Below, piece by piece: positions 29,987-38,887 of a DNA stretch of 64,000 bases. Source of the stretch: Mycobacterium neglectum (GTDB taxonomy: Bacteria > Actinomycetota > Actinomycetes > Mycobacteriales > Mycobacteriaceae). The stretch covers positions 124,001 through 188,000 of the forward strand of contig NZ_NVQE01000001.1 in assembly GCF_002591975.1 (NCBI RefSeq). The letters run 5' to 3'. The position numbers and the translations under genes were made by a program. The notes below the pieces were generated by a model. That model was not told the origin of the DNA, made no database searches, and saw only the letters and a program-made list of their open reading frames with translations. How positions within the stretch are numbered: position 1 is the first letter of the stretch; each line of letters opens with the position of its first letter.

Positions 29987-30891
29987 TGACCATGGACCGT
30001 GTCGACAACTACCCCACCCGCCTCGATCACGCGACCCCGCCGATTCCGCGAATCGAGCCGACGGTGTGGGGAACAGAGGCTCACGGCCCGCTCACTGCGG
30101 CGGCGCTGAACAACTTCGCGGAGCAGGGCTATCTGATACGGGGCGACGCCGTGGGCGACGACTGGCTGCCCCCGCTCCACCAGGAGTTGGAGCGGTTGGC
30201 CGTGGACCTCGATCACACTGATCCGCGAATCATCCGTGAGCCGGGCGGCACCGTCCGCTCGGTGTTCGAACCGCACCTGCTCTCCGACCTCGTCGCCCAG
30301 GTCGTCGAACTCGACACCGTGCTACCGGTCGCTCGCCAACTACTGGGCAGCGACGTCTACATTCACCAGGCGCGGATCAATTTCATGCCTGGCTTCACCG
30401 GAACCGGGTTCTACTGGCATTCCGATTTTGAGACCTGGCACGCTGAGGACGGCATGCCCGCCATCCGTGCGGTGTCGTGCTCGATAGCGCTGACCGACAA
30501 CTTCTCCTACAACGGCTCGCTAATGGTGATGCCGGGCTCACACGGCACGTTTTTTCCATCTGTGGGTGCCACGCCGGACAACAACTTCGACACGTCGTTG
30601 ATCCGGCAGGAAGTCGGCGTTCCCGATCAGACGGTGCTCACGAAGGCGGCCGACCGGTACGGCATCAATCAATTCACCGGCCCGGCGGGCACCGCCCTGT
30701 GGTTCGACGCCAACCTGCTGCATGGGTCTGGATCGAATATCACGCCGTTCCCCCGGTCGAACGTCTTCCTGGTCTTCAATTCGGTGCAGAATCCGCTGTC
30801 CGAACCGTTCGCGGCGGCCACACCGCGACCGGAGTTTCTCGCCTCCCGACAGGTGCGGGCCTTGGGCAGCGCCGCAGCCAACGTCGACTGA
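29983..30891 (+). CDS. ectD: Ectoine 5-hydroxylase EctD
   Basis: The 302-residue Fe(II)/2-oxoglutarate dioxygenase has the iron-binding HxD in FYWHSDFETWH (H146, D148) and a distal His in NLLHGSGSN (H247). It matches the EctD signature, which turns ectoine into 5-hydroxyectoine. The GTG at 29983 overlaps ectC by 4 nt. Its presence predicts a hydroxyectoine producer and so tolerance to salt and drying. Confidence 0.96.
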   Translation: MMTMDRVDNYPTRLDHATPPIPRIEPTVWGTEAHGPLTAAALNNFAEQGYLIRGDAVGDDWLPPLHQELERLAVDLDHTDPRIIREPGGTVRSVFEPHLLSDLVAQVVELDTVLPVARQLLGSDVYIHQARINFMPGFTGTGFYWHSDFETWHAEDGMPAIRAVSCSIALTDNFSYNGSLMVMPGSHGTFFPSVGATPDNNFDTSLIRQEVGVPDQTVLTKAADRYGINQFTGPAGTALWFDANLLHGSGSNITPFPRSNVFLVFNSVQNPLSEPFAAATPRPEFLASRQVRALGSAAANVD

Positions 30892-30904
30892 CGCCGTAAT
30901 CGGA

Positions 30905-31789
30905 CTAGCCGTCGGCCTGCTCCCAGAAGGCCGCGGCCAGCTCGGCGATCTCTTCCGGATACTCGCCGTTGATCGCATGCGACGCGTCGGGCCACAATTC
31001 GACGTGCCCGCGCGGCAACAGGTTTCGCGCCCGTGCCGCAGCCTTGGCGGAGTTGTGCATCACGCTGCGGCCGGCGATCAGGGCGAGGACCGGGATGTCC
31101 AGCGAGCGCAGCTGCTCATCAGAAATCATCTTGGGCATCGCCTTGCGTAGCACGTAATCAGTCGAGCCAGCGGAGATCAATGCCGCCCCAGGAAGTGGGC
31201 CGTCGACATCCGCGCCGCCTGAGATCCAGCTGAGCACTCGACTTCGCAGGGATGTGGGAACGCCGGGCACGAACAAGGCCGGCGACGCAAGCACTGCCTT
31301 CGCGGCGATCGGTGCGAAGGTGAACACCGGATCCAACAGGACCAGCGAGGCGGCCCGGCCAGGGCGACGGGAAGCGTAGTTGACCGCGGTCCAGCCGCCG
31401 ATCGAAACGCCCATCAGGTGCACCTCGGCCAGCCCGAGGCCCGCCAAGGTCTCGTCCAGCCATTGCGCCTCGTCGTCGGGTCCGGTGATCGCCTTGTCCT
31501 GCACGGACATGCCCGCCTCACCGAGCAAGTCCACGCAGATGACCGAGCGGTGCTCGAGTATGGCGGGAATGTTGCCCAGCCACATCGGGGTCGACGCGTT
31601 GCGACCCGGCAGCAACATGACTGGCGGGCTGGTGGAAGGCCCATCGAGCCGGCATACGCGCACGGAGCCGAACGACGTTTTCACGTCGGCCAATTCGCGG
31701 ACCGACGGCATTTCCGCCATGGCGGCCTGGTAGACACCGACGTAGTGCGCACGTGCCGCATCGCTGCGGAAGTGCCCGACCTTGCCCAC
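30905..31789 (-). CDS. Alpha/beta hydrolase coupled to glmS
   Basis: The 294-residue protein has the core of an alpha/beta hydrolase: VMLLPGRNASTPMW, VICVDLLGEAGMS, the elbow MGVSIGGWTAVNY (Ser nucleophile), LLDPVFTF, and a C-terminal His in DASHAINGEYPEEIAEL. The substrate is unknown. The GTG at 31789 shares one base with the glmS stop (TAGTG), so it is read by re-initiation after glmS. It converges with ectD, with 13 nt between. Confidence 0.85.
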   Translation of the reverse strand: MGKVGHFRSDAARAHYVGVYQAAMAEMPSVRELADVKTSFGSVRVCRLDGPSTSPPVMLLPGRNASTPMWLGNIPAILEHRSVICVDLLGEAGMSVQDKAITGPDDEAQWLDETLAGLGLAEVHLMGVSIGGWTAVNYASRRPGRAASLVLLDPVFTFAPIAAKAVLASPALFVPGVPTSLRSRVLSWISGGADVDGPLPGAALISAGSTDYVLRKAMPKMISDEQLRSLDIPVLALIAGRSVMHNSAKAAARARNLLPRGHVELWPDASHAINGEYPEEIAELAAAFWEQADG

Positions 31790-33657
31790 TACTCGACGGT
31801 GACCGACTTGGCCAGGTTGCGCGGCTTGTCGACGTCGTAACCGCGCGCCTGCGCGACGCCCGCGGCGAAGATCTGCAACGGAATCGTCGACAGGAGCGGC
31901 TGGAAGAGCGTTGGTACCGCAGGAATCTCGATCAGATGGTCGGCGTGCGGCCGGACGGTGTCGTCGCCCTCTTCGGCGATGACGATGGTGATCGCGCCTC
32001 GGGCCTGTATCTCGCGGATGTTCGACAGCAGTTTGGCGTGCAGTGTCGCAGCGTTCTTCGGCGACGGCATGACGACGATGACCGGCAGGTCGTCCTCGAT
32101 CAACGCGATCGGCCCGTGCTTGAGCTCGCCGGCGGCGAAGCCCTCTGCGTGCATGTACGCCAGTTCCTTGAGCTTCAGCGCGCCTTCGAGCGCGACCGGA
32201 TAGCCGACGTGGCGGCCGAGGAACAGCACGGTCTGCGACTGCGCGAATCGCCGTGCCAGCTCGAATACCGGATCGATGGTGTCGAGTACCCGCGCAACCA
32301 GATCCGGCATGGCCTCGAGATCGGCGAACTCGCGGGCCACCTCTTCGGGGTACTTGGTGCCGCGTGCCTGCGCAAGGGCCAGCCCGACAAGGTAATTGGC
32401 GGTGATCTGGGCGAGGAACGTCTTGGTCGACGCCACGCCGATCTCGGGTCCGGCACGGGTGTAGAGGACTGCGTCGCACTCGCGAGGAATCTGACTGCCG
32501 TTGGTATTGCAGATGGCCAAAACCTTGGCCTTCTGCTCCTTGGCGTGCCGGACTGCCTCCAGGGTGTCGGCTGTCTCGCCGGACTGGGAGATGGCGACGA
32601 CAAGCGTGTGACGGTCCAGAACCGCGTCGCGGTAACGGAACTCACTCGCGAGCTCTACTTCGACGGGAAGCCGGGTCCAGTGTTCGATCGCGTACTTGGC
32701 CAACAGACCGGAGTGGTACGCCGTGCCGCAGGCGACGATGAACACCTTGTCGATCTCGCGCAGTTCTTGATCGGAAAGGCGCTGTTCGTCGAGCACGATG
32801 CGGCCGTCGGCGAAATGGCCAAGCAGCGTGTCGGAGACGGCAGCGGGCTGTTCGGCGATCTCCTTGAGCATGAAGTACTCGTAACCGCCCTTTTCGGCGG
32901 CCGAGATATCCCAGTCGATATGGAATTCGCGGGCATTCGCGGAGTCGTCGGCTCCGTTGAAGTCCGTGATGCGATAGCCGTCGGCAGTGACGATCACCGC
33001 TTGGTCCTGACCGAGTTCCACCGCGTCTCGGGTGTATTCGATGAACGCTGCGACATCTGAGCCGACGAACATCTCACCGTCGCCGACACCGAGCACCAAC
33101 GGCGTTGAGCGGCGGGCGGCGACGATCGTGCCCGGATCGTCCGCATTGGCGAAGACCAGCGTGAAATGGCCTTCCAGTCGGCGCAGCACGGCCAGCACAG
33201 AAGCTGGGAAGTCGCCCGCTGTGGGTCCGTGGTGGTACTGCCAGGACACCAGATGCACGGCCACCTCGGTGTCGGTGTCACTGGCGAACTCCACGCCGGT
33301 GGCTTCCAGTTCCGCGCGCATGGCGGAGTAGTTCTCGATGATGCCGTTGTGGACGACCACGATCTTCCCGGCGGCGTCCCGGTGCGGGTGGGCGTTGCGA
33401 TCGGTCGGCCTGCCGTGGGTCGCCCAACGGGTATGCCCCAGTCCGGTGCTGCCCGCAAGGGTGCCCGCCTCGGATTCGGCAAGCGCAGTCTCGAGGTTGG
33501 CGAGCCGCCCGGCCCGGCGCCGTACCGTCAGGCCGCCGTTGCCGTCGAGCAGGGCCACCCCTGAGGAGTCGTATCCGCGGTATTCCATCCGGCGCAGCGC
33601 CTCGACGACAACGTCGCAGGCAGGACGCTGCCCGACGTAGCCGACGATTCCGCACAT
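31789..33657 (-). CDS. glmS: Glutamine-fructose-6-phosphate aminotransferase (isomerizing)
   Basis: The 622-residue protein starts MCGIVGYVGQRP with the N-terminal Cys nucleophile of Ntn glutaminases. The glutaminase domain (about 1-240, with GHTRWATHGRPTDRNAHPH) precedes two SIS domains (with VACGTAYHSGLLAKYAIE and SQSGETADTLEAVR) and the end KPRNLAKSVTVE. It makes glucosamine-6-phosphate for peptidoglycan and, with GlmM nearby (38888-40225), the amino sugar branch. Confidence 0.97.
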   Translation of the reverse strand: MCGIVGYVGQRPACDVVVEALRRMEYRGYDSSGVALLDGNGGLTVRRRAGRLANLETALAESEAGTLAGSTGLGHTRWATHGRPTDRNAHPHRDAAGKIVVVHNGIIENYSAMRAELEATGVEFASDTDTEVAVHLVSWQYHHGPTAGDFPASVLAVLRRLEGHFTLVFANADDPGTIVAARRSTPLVLGVGDGEMFVGSDVAAFIEYTRDAVELGQDQAVIVTADGYRITDFNGADDSANAREFHIDWDISAAEKGGYEYFMLKEIAEQPAAVSDTLLGHFADGRIVLDEQRLSDQELREIDKVFIVACGTAYHSGLLAKYAIEHWTRLPVEVELASEFRYRDAVLDRHTLVVAISQSGETADTLEAVRHAKEQKAKVLAICNTNGSQIPRECDAVLYTRAGPEIGVASTKTFLAQITANYLVGLALAQARGTKYPEEVAREFADLEAMPDLVARVLDTIDPVFELARRFAQSQTVLFLGRHVGYPVALEGALKLKELAYMHAEGFAAGELKHGPIALIEDDLPVIVVMPSPKNAATLHAKLLSNIREIQARGAITIVIAEEGDDTVRPHADHLIEIPAVPTLFQPLLSTIPLQIFAAGVAQARGYDVDKPRNLAKSVTVE

Positions 33658-33712
33658 AGCCTTTCAGGGTAGTGCAAGGGCGACCGACAACCACCTGCGC
33701 TACGGTCGTCTG

Positions 33713-34558
33713 GTGGCGCGGACAGCGAAGCTCTTCAATGCGTTGAAGCGCCGTGGCCCCCACCGCGTTTTACGTGGTGACCTGGCATTTGCCGGCCTGC
33801 CCGGCGTCGTGTTCACCCCGGAGTCGGGCATGAATCTCGCGGGTGTGGCATTTGGTCACGATTGGCTCACACGTGACGACCGCTACTACGGAACGCTCGA
33901 GCATCTGGCGTCATGGGGCATCGTCGCCGCAGCGCCCGCCACCGAGACCGGACTGGCACCGTCGGTGCTCAATCTGTCCTACGACCTGGGCACGGCGCTC
34001 GACATCATCGCCGGGGTGCGGCTGGGGCCGGGCAGGATCAGCGTGCATCCCACCAAGCTCGGCGTGGCCGGACACGGTTTCGGCGGGTCTGCAGCCGTGT
34101 TCGCGGCCGCGGGGATGGCAGGCAGATTGAAAGCCGTCGTGGCGGCGTTCCCGACGGTCACCAAGCCACGCGCCGAAGAGCCCGCGTCGACGCTGAAGGT
34201 GCCCGGCCTGATCCTCGCCGACCCTGGAGATCCGATGTCGTTGCGTTCCAACGCCGTCGAACTCGCCCGAGTCTGGAAGAGCGGAACCTTGCGCGACTTG
34301 AGCGGCGTGAAGGCCGGTGGGCTCGTCGAAGGTCGCCGGCTGGCCAAGGCGGTCGGACTGCCTGGCGCCGATCGCGGCACGCAGAAGATCGTGCGCGCTC
34401 TGATGACCGGATATCTCCTGCACATGCTCACCGGCGACAAGGCCTACCGCGACTTCGCCGATCCTGAAGTCGCGCTTCCCAAGGCTACGACGATGGACCC
34501 GTTCGCCGACGATCCGGTGGCTCTCGAGAACAAGGTCGTCGCACTTCTCAAGCCCTGA
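33713..34558 (+). CDS. Dienelactone hydrolase / chlorophyllase-like alpha/beta hydrolase
   Basis: The 281-residue protein has an alpha/beta hydrolase core with GHDWLTRDDRYYGTLEHLASWGIVAAAP, then LGVAGHGFGGSAAVFAAAG, where the usual Ser of the nucleophile elbow is replaced (GHGFGG), and VPGLILADPGDPMSLRSN. It matches the gene divergent from glmS in mycobacteria (Rv3438 by order, from memory). Lack of the elbow Ser suggests it may not be a standard esterase. The GTG start at 33713 is used. The glmS start is 56 nt away. Confidence 0.82.
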   Translation: MARTAKLFNALKRRGPHRVLRGDLAFAGLPGVVFTPESGMNLAGVAFGHDWLTRDDRYYGTLEHLASWGIVAAAPATETGLAPSVLNLSYDLGTALDIIAGVRLGPGRISVHPTKLGVAGHGFGGSAAVFAAAGMAGRLKAVVAAFPTVTKPRAEEPASTLKVPGLILADPGDPMSLRSNAVELARVWKSGTLRDLSGVKAGGLVEGRRLAKAVGLPGADRGTQKIVRALMTGYLLHMLTGDKAYRDFADPEVALPKATTMDPFADDPVALENKVVALLKP

Positions 34559-34568
34559 GCGAGGCCAA

Positions 34569-34580
34569 CCAACCGGTTGG
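34569..34580. promoter_or_regulatory. 12-bp palindrome next to the -10 of the LLM oxidoreductase gene
   Basis: CCAACCGGTTGG is a perfect palindrome that ends 3 nt before the -10-like TATAACT. A dimeric repressor (TetR type is the usual guess) bound there would block RNA polymerase. Confidence 0.5.
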
Positions 34581-34583
34581 GTG

Positions 34584-34590
34584 TATAACT
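34584..34590 (+). promoter_or_regulatory. -10 element for a leaderless transcript of the LLM oxidoreductase gene
   Basis: TATAACT at 34584-34590 is a good SigA -10. With normal spacing from TATAAC, the first transcribed base is 34596, the A of the ATG. There is no ribosome site before the ATG. Confidence 0.65.
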
Positions 34591-34595
34591 TCCCC

Positions 34596-35663
34596 ATGTC
34601 CACTGCGCCGTCTGTGCCTTCCTTGCGGACCGGAATCTTCCTCAACTACGCGGGCGGTTTCCTCGAGGCCGTCGACCAAATCGTCGAGCTCGAGAAGATC
34701 GGCGTCGACGTCGCGTTCGTCGCCGAGGCCTATTCCTACGACGCGATCAGCCAGCTCGGGTTCCTGGCGGCCAAGACGTCGCGGATGGAACTGGCCACCG
34801 GGGTTGTCCCGATCTACATCCGCACCCCGACGCTGCTCGCGATGACTGCGGCCGGACTCGACTATGTGTCCGACGGGAGGTTCCGGTTGGGCATCGGCAC
34901 GTCCGGCCCACAGGTCATGGAGGGCTTCCACGGCGTGCCCTTCGATGCACCGCTGGGCCGGACCCGCGAGGTCGTCGACATCTGCAGGCAGGTGTGGCGC
35001 CGCGAACGGGTGACCTACGACGGCAAGCACTATCAGATTCCCCTGCCGGCCGATAAGGGCACCGGCCTCGGCAAGCCCCTGCGCTTGATCAATCACCCTG
35101 TCCGCGATCGCATTCCGATCAATATCGCCGCACTGGGCCCGAAGAACGTCGAACTCACCGCCGAGATCGCCGACGGCTGGCAGCCGGTGTTCTTCCTCCC
35201 CGAGAAAGCCGACGACGTGTGGGGCGACTCCCTGCGCGCAGGGTTCGCCAAGCGCGACCCGGCACTGGGCCCGCTGGATGTCACGGTCAGCGCTCCGCTG
35301 GCAATCGGGGATGACGTCGACGACCGACTGGCGTGGACGAAACCACAACTGGCGCTGTACATCGGCGGCATGGGCGCTCGCGGCAAGAACTTCTATCACA
35401 ACCTGGCGACGCGCTACGGCTATGGCGAGGTCGCCAACGACATCCAGGACCTGTACCTGGCAGGCAAGAAGACCGAAGCCATCGCGGCCGTCCCCGACGA
35501 GTTGGTGCGCGCCGTATCGCTGGTGGGCCCGCGCGGTTACGTCAAGGAGCGTCTCGCCGCGTTCGCGGAAGCCGGTACCACCACACTTCTGCTGCAGCCA
35601 CTGTCGGGTGACCGGGCCGAAACACTGCGATTCGTAGAGGAATTGCGCGAGCTGCTTCCGTAG
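34596..35663 (+). CDS. LLM-class F420-dependent oxidoreductase
   Basis: The 355-residue protein belongs to the luciferase-like flavin/F420 family: ELEKIGVDVAFVAEAYSYDAISQLGFLAAKTSRMELATGVVPIYIRTP, then GRFRLGIGTSGPQVMEGFHG and PINIAALGPKNVELTAEIADGWQPVFF. It resembles Rv3520c-type coenzyme F420-dependent enzymes; the substrate is unknown. The start is the ATG at 34596; an in-frame GTG at 34581 overlaps the -10. It is absent from this site in M. tuberculosis, from memory. Confidence 0.9.
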   Translation: MSTAPSVPSLRTGIFLNYAGGFLEAVDQIVELEKIGVDVAFVAEAYSYDAISQLGFLAAKTSRMELATGVVPIYIRTPTLLAMTAAGLDYVSDGRFRLGIGTSGPQVMEGFHGVPFDAPLGRTREVVDICRQVWRRERVTYDGKHYQIPLPADKGTGLGKPLRLINHPVRDRIPINIAALGPKNVELTAEIADGWQPVFFLPEKADDVWGDSLRAGFAKRDPALGPLDVTVSAPLAIGDDVDDRLAWTKPQLALYIGGMGARGKNFYHNLATRYGYGEVANDIQDLYLAGKKTEAIAAVPDELVRAVSLVGPRGYVKERLAAFAEAGTTTLLLQPLSGDRAETLRFVEELRELLP

Positions 35664-35814
35664 CCGATTAAGCCGAATGCGGTTGGGCCTGTAGACTGAT
35701 CATCAGCGGCATCGTCTGTTCTGCCTTTTGCCGTTTCTCGATCGTCATACCGAGCGCCGCGGACTGAATCCGCGCCGGGCAGGACGACCACACTACACTT
35801 TCGGAGCTTTAACC

Positions 35815-37119
35815 TTGTCTGTTCAAATCACTGATGGCACAACCGTGCCCACATTCGTCGACCTCGGCCTGCCCCAGGCGGTCGTCGACGTCCTTGCCGG
35901 CAACGGCATCGACACCCCGTTCCCCATCCAGGCCGCGACGCTGCCCGATTCATTGGCCGGCCGCGACGTACTGGGTCGCGGCCGCACCGGATCCGGCAAG
36001 ACTTATGCGTTCTTGTTGCCCATGGTGACGAGACTCACATCGAGCCAGACGAAGCGAGCGCCGGGCCGTCCGCGTGCGCTCATCCTCGCCCCGACCCGCG
36101 AGCTGGTCGCTCAGATCGATGCCGCGCTCGCACCGTTGGCCGCCGCGACGAACCTGCGGAGCGTCGTCGTATTCGGCGGCGTCGGGCACCAGCCGCAGAT
36201 CGACAAGCTGCGTGCCGGCGTCGACATCGTCATCGCCTGCCCCGGCCGCCTGGAAGACCATGTGAAATCGCGTCATGCAGATCTGTCTGCTGTCGAGATC
36301 ACCGTGCTCGACGAGGCTGACCATATGGCGGACCTCGGCTTCCTGCCGCCGGTGAAGCGACTGATGGACAAGACGCCTCGCAATGGACAGCGAATGCTGT
36401 TCTCCGCCACCTTGGATGGTGGTGTGGATGTTCTGGTCAAGCGGTACCTGACCGATCCGGTGGTCCACAGCGTCGATTCGGAGCAGTCGCCGGTCGCAGC
36501 GATGGACCATCACGTGCTGCACGTCGAGAAGGCGGCCCGCATCAACGTGCTCGCCGACCTGGCGGCCTCGCCCGGACGAAAAATCGTCTTCGCCCGCACC
36601 AAGCACGGCGCCAAGAATCTTGCCCGCCAGTTGAATTCACGCGGAGTACCTGCCGTCGAGTTGCACGGCAACCTGTCTCAGAACGCCCGTACGCGCAACC
36701 TGGCGGCATTCTCCGATGGTTCGGCCTGGGTACTGGTCGCGACGGACATCGCCGCGCGCGGCATCCACGTTGACGATGTCACTCTTGTCGTGCACGCCGA
36801 CCCGCCGGTCGAGCACAAGGCGTATCTGCACCGGTCCGGCAGGACGGCGCGCGCCGGAAACGACGGCACCGTCGTGACGCTGATGCTCGATGAGCAGGTG
36901 TCCGACGTGCGACAGCTGACGCGCAAGGCAGGCGTGAAGCCGACGATCACGCGCTTTCGCGGCCCGTCGCATCCGGTGCTGCACGAGATCGCCCCGGGTG
37001 AGCGCACCTTCGGCAAGCCGATCGTGCCTGCCGCCGCCCCCAGCCGACCCGCACCGACCAAGCCGGAGCAGGCCCGTCGCCGCCGTCCCGCACGCCGTAG
37101 GCGGCCGACCAACGCGTAG
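35815..37119 (+). CDS. DEAD-box RNA helicase
   Basis: The 434-residue protein has all helicase motifs: the Q motif (TPFPIQAATLPD), I (GRTGSGKT), Ia (APTRELVAQ), II (DEAD), III (SATLD) and VI (HRSGRTARAG). A short basic tail ([14 protein letters not shown]) may bind RNA. It is of the RhlE/RhlB group, probably acting in RNA decay or ribosome assembly. The TTG at 35815 has GGAG about 9 nt upstream; the frame is open further up to 35728. Confidence 0.92.
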   Translation: MSVQITDGTTVPTFVDLGLPQAVVDVLAGNGIDTPFPIQAATLPDSLAGRDVLGRGRTGSGKTYAFLLPMVTRLTSSQTKRAPGRPRALILAPTRELVAQIDAALAPLAAATNLRSVVVFGGVGHQPQIDKLRAGVDIVIACPGRLEDHVKSRHADLSAVEITVLDEADHMADLGFLPPVKRLMDKTPRNGQRMLFSATLDGGVDVLVKRYLTDPVVHSVDSEQSPVAAMDHHVLHVEKAARINVLADLAASPGRKIVFARTKHGAKNLARQLNSRGVPAVELHGNLSQNARTRNLAAFSDGSAWVLVATDIAARGIHVDDVTLVVHADPPVEHKAYLHRSGRTARAGNDGTVVTLMLDEQVSDVRQLTRKAGVKPTITRFRGPSHPVLHEIAPGERTFGKPIVPAAAPSRPAPTKPEQARRRRPARRRRPTNA

Positions 37120-37175
37120 GAGTTGCGAACCAGCAGTTCAGGCACGCGCAACTGCATCGCACGCACGCTACCTCG

Positions 37176-38534
37176 TCACTGACCCACCTGGGGCAGTTCA
37201 TCGGCCGCGATCTCACACGGCGTGCCCGTTGCCGTAGCAGGTACTGGCTCTGTAACGGGTTCTATTGGCGGTGGAGCCGGTGTCGGCGGCGGAACAGGCT
37301 CGACGGCGGCAGAAAGCGGCTCGGCAGGCGACTCTTCCGGAACAGGTTCGCCCGCGGCGTCGGTCGCGAGATCCGCCTCGACGACTTCAGGATCCTCTTC
37401 CGCTTCGGCATCGGCTTCAGGCTCTTCCTCCCCGTCATCGTCATCATCGTCGTCGAGTGAGTCGGGCTCGTCGTACTCGTCGGGCTCGGGCAGATCCGAT
37501 AGCGCATCCTGTGACGTCCCCATCAAGCCGCCAAGAAGATCGCCGAGTTGCCCTCCGAATCCAGACAATCCGCTGCCCATATCAGGAATACCTCCGCCCA
37601 TAGATGGCACAGTCGGCGGCCCCATCGCTGCCGGGTCGGCCGGGGGTGGCTGCGGCGGGGATGGCGGCGGTGCGGAAAGCTGTTCTGCCACAGCAGGGGC
37701 GGACCACGCCGGCAATCCACCAGCAGGAGCGGGCGCTCCGCCAGGCGTCGCGCCACCAGGTCCAGCGCCAACAAGTCCACCGGGACTCGAGATGACGCCC
37801 GCGGGCGCCGTCACGACTCCGTCGCCCGATGCCGGCAACCACGATGGGCCGAAATCTTCGGGTACACCGAACTGAACGGCCGCGTCGGGGCTGAGTTCAG
37901 CTGTCGCGGTGTCGTAGGCCTGAATCACAGCCGCCATCGTCGAACGCATCGCAGTCAACCACTCGGATCGAATCTCGTTGTCTACGAACGGCCTGACCTC
38001 TTGATCGACAAGCTCGCTGGCCGTGGCACGATCGCCCGAGCCGGTGGTGACCGTGTGCGCAGCGGCCCGCCAATCCGGCCGTGCCCCCCGGTCCCCCGTC
38101 GCCAAAGTCGCAGCGGCTTTCCGGTCCACACTGTGCCACAACCGATCCCGCAACGAAGCCAGCGATTCGGCCGCCCCACGCACGGCCGTCACCACAGCGG
38201 CCGAAGTGTCACCGTGCCTGCGCAGGAAATCCCGCGACGCCTGCGCACCCGCGCTGTGCCACGCGACCGACATCGAAGCAAGCTGGACATCCTGACGGGC
38301 GAGCAGCCCCTCGGCCGCTGCGGCCGCCGCCCTCAGTGCCTCGCAGTCGGCGTCCAGCGCATGCAGGTCGATTCCGTCCTCGCTGCCGTACCAGTCGCGC
38401 ACCTGTGACGCGTGCAGGGTCAGGTCCGGATCTTGGAAGCCGAGCAGATGGCACGCCCATACGTAATCCTGGACGGCGTCGACGGCGGGCCGTCCTTCGG
38501 CCAATCGCGCAGCAGCATCGTATATCTCGGCCAC
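37176..38534 (-). CDS. Ala/Pro-rich protein with helical N-terminal domain, putative type VII secretion-related
   Basis: The 452-residue protein has a helical N-terminal region (about 1-220: AEIYDAAARLAEGRPAVDAVQDYVWACHLLGF, ALRAAAAAAEGLLARQDVQLASMSVAWHSAGAQASRDFL with a W-H-S turn). A Pro/Gly-rich stretch (about 250-330) and a very acidic region (SLDDDDDDDGEEEPEADAEAEEDP) follow, then a Pro-rich tail with a single Cys. It matches Rv3439c by order, whose function is unknown. The layout recalls PE/PPE- or Esp-like secreted substrates. It lies 3 nt downstream of the EspC-like gene and starts with GTG. Confidence 0.75.
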   Translation of the reverse strand: MAEIYDAAARLAEGRPAVDAVQDYVWACHLLGFQDPDLTLHASQVRDWYGSEDGIDLHALDADCEALRAAAAAAEGLLARQDVQLASMSVAWHSAGAQASRDFLRRHGDTSAAVVTAVRGAAESLASLRDRLWHSVDRKAAATLATGDRGARPDWRAAAHTVTTGSGDRATASELVDQEVRPFVDNEIRSEWLTAMRSTMAAVIQAYDTATAELSPDAAVQFGVPEDFGPSWLPASGDGVVTAPAGVISSPGGLVGAGPGGATPGGAPAPAGGLPAWSAPAVAEQLSAPPPSPPQPPPADPAAMGPPTVPSMGGGIPDMGSGLSGFGGQLGDLLGGLMGTSQDALSDLPEPDEYDEPDSLDDDDDDDGEEEPEADAEAEEDPEVVEADLATDAAGEPVPEESPAEPLSAAVEPVPPPTPAPPPIEPVTEPVPATATGTPCEIAADELPQVGQ

Positions 38535-38537
38535 CGC

Positions 38538-38843
38538 TCACCCCACCAGTCGGCCGGCGCGGACGTCGGCCTCGTCGTACCGAACCGCGGTGTTTCGCAA
38601 CGTCGCCGCGATCTCCGCCGACGCCCGCGACCATTCTCGCAGTCGGTCGGCGATACCGTCGACCGCGATACGCACGGCTTCGCCGCGCCCCACGTGCAGC
38701 CGGCCGGCACTGGCAGCACCGAACTGCAGACCCGCGAGCCGGGTGCGGACAACGGCGTCGACAGCGTCGGCTACGGATTCATACTCGCCGGCCACGCCGA
38801 GCAGCGCAGCGACGTCGACCCGTGCGGCGTCTCGTTCCCCCAT
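38538..38843 (-). CDS. EspC-like (DUF2580-type) small helical protein, putative type VII secretion substrate
   Basis: The 101-residue protein has a helix-turn-helix hairpin of WXG100-like size: VDVAALLGVAGEYESVADAVDAVV, then AGLQFGAASAGRLHVGRGEAVRIAVDGIADRLREWSRASAEIAATLRN, then VRYDEADVRAG with a YxxxD export signal near the C terminus. It matches Rv3440c by order. With its 3-nt-spaced partner it could form a secreted heterodimer. Which ESX system exports it is unknown; ESX-4 lies 3.5 kb away. Confidence 0.72.
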   Translation of the reverse strand: MGERDAARVDVAALLGVAGEYESVADAVDAVVRTRLAGLQFGAASAGRLHVGRGEAVRIAVDGIADRLREWSRASAEIAATLRNTAVRYDEADVRAGRLVG

Positions 38844-38887
38844 GTAGAGCTAGGACGCGGGAGACGTCCCGCCGGTTCCCACCGGAT

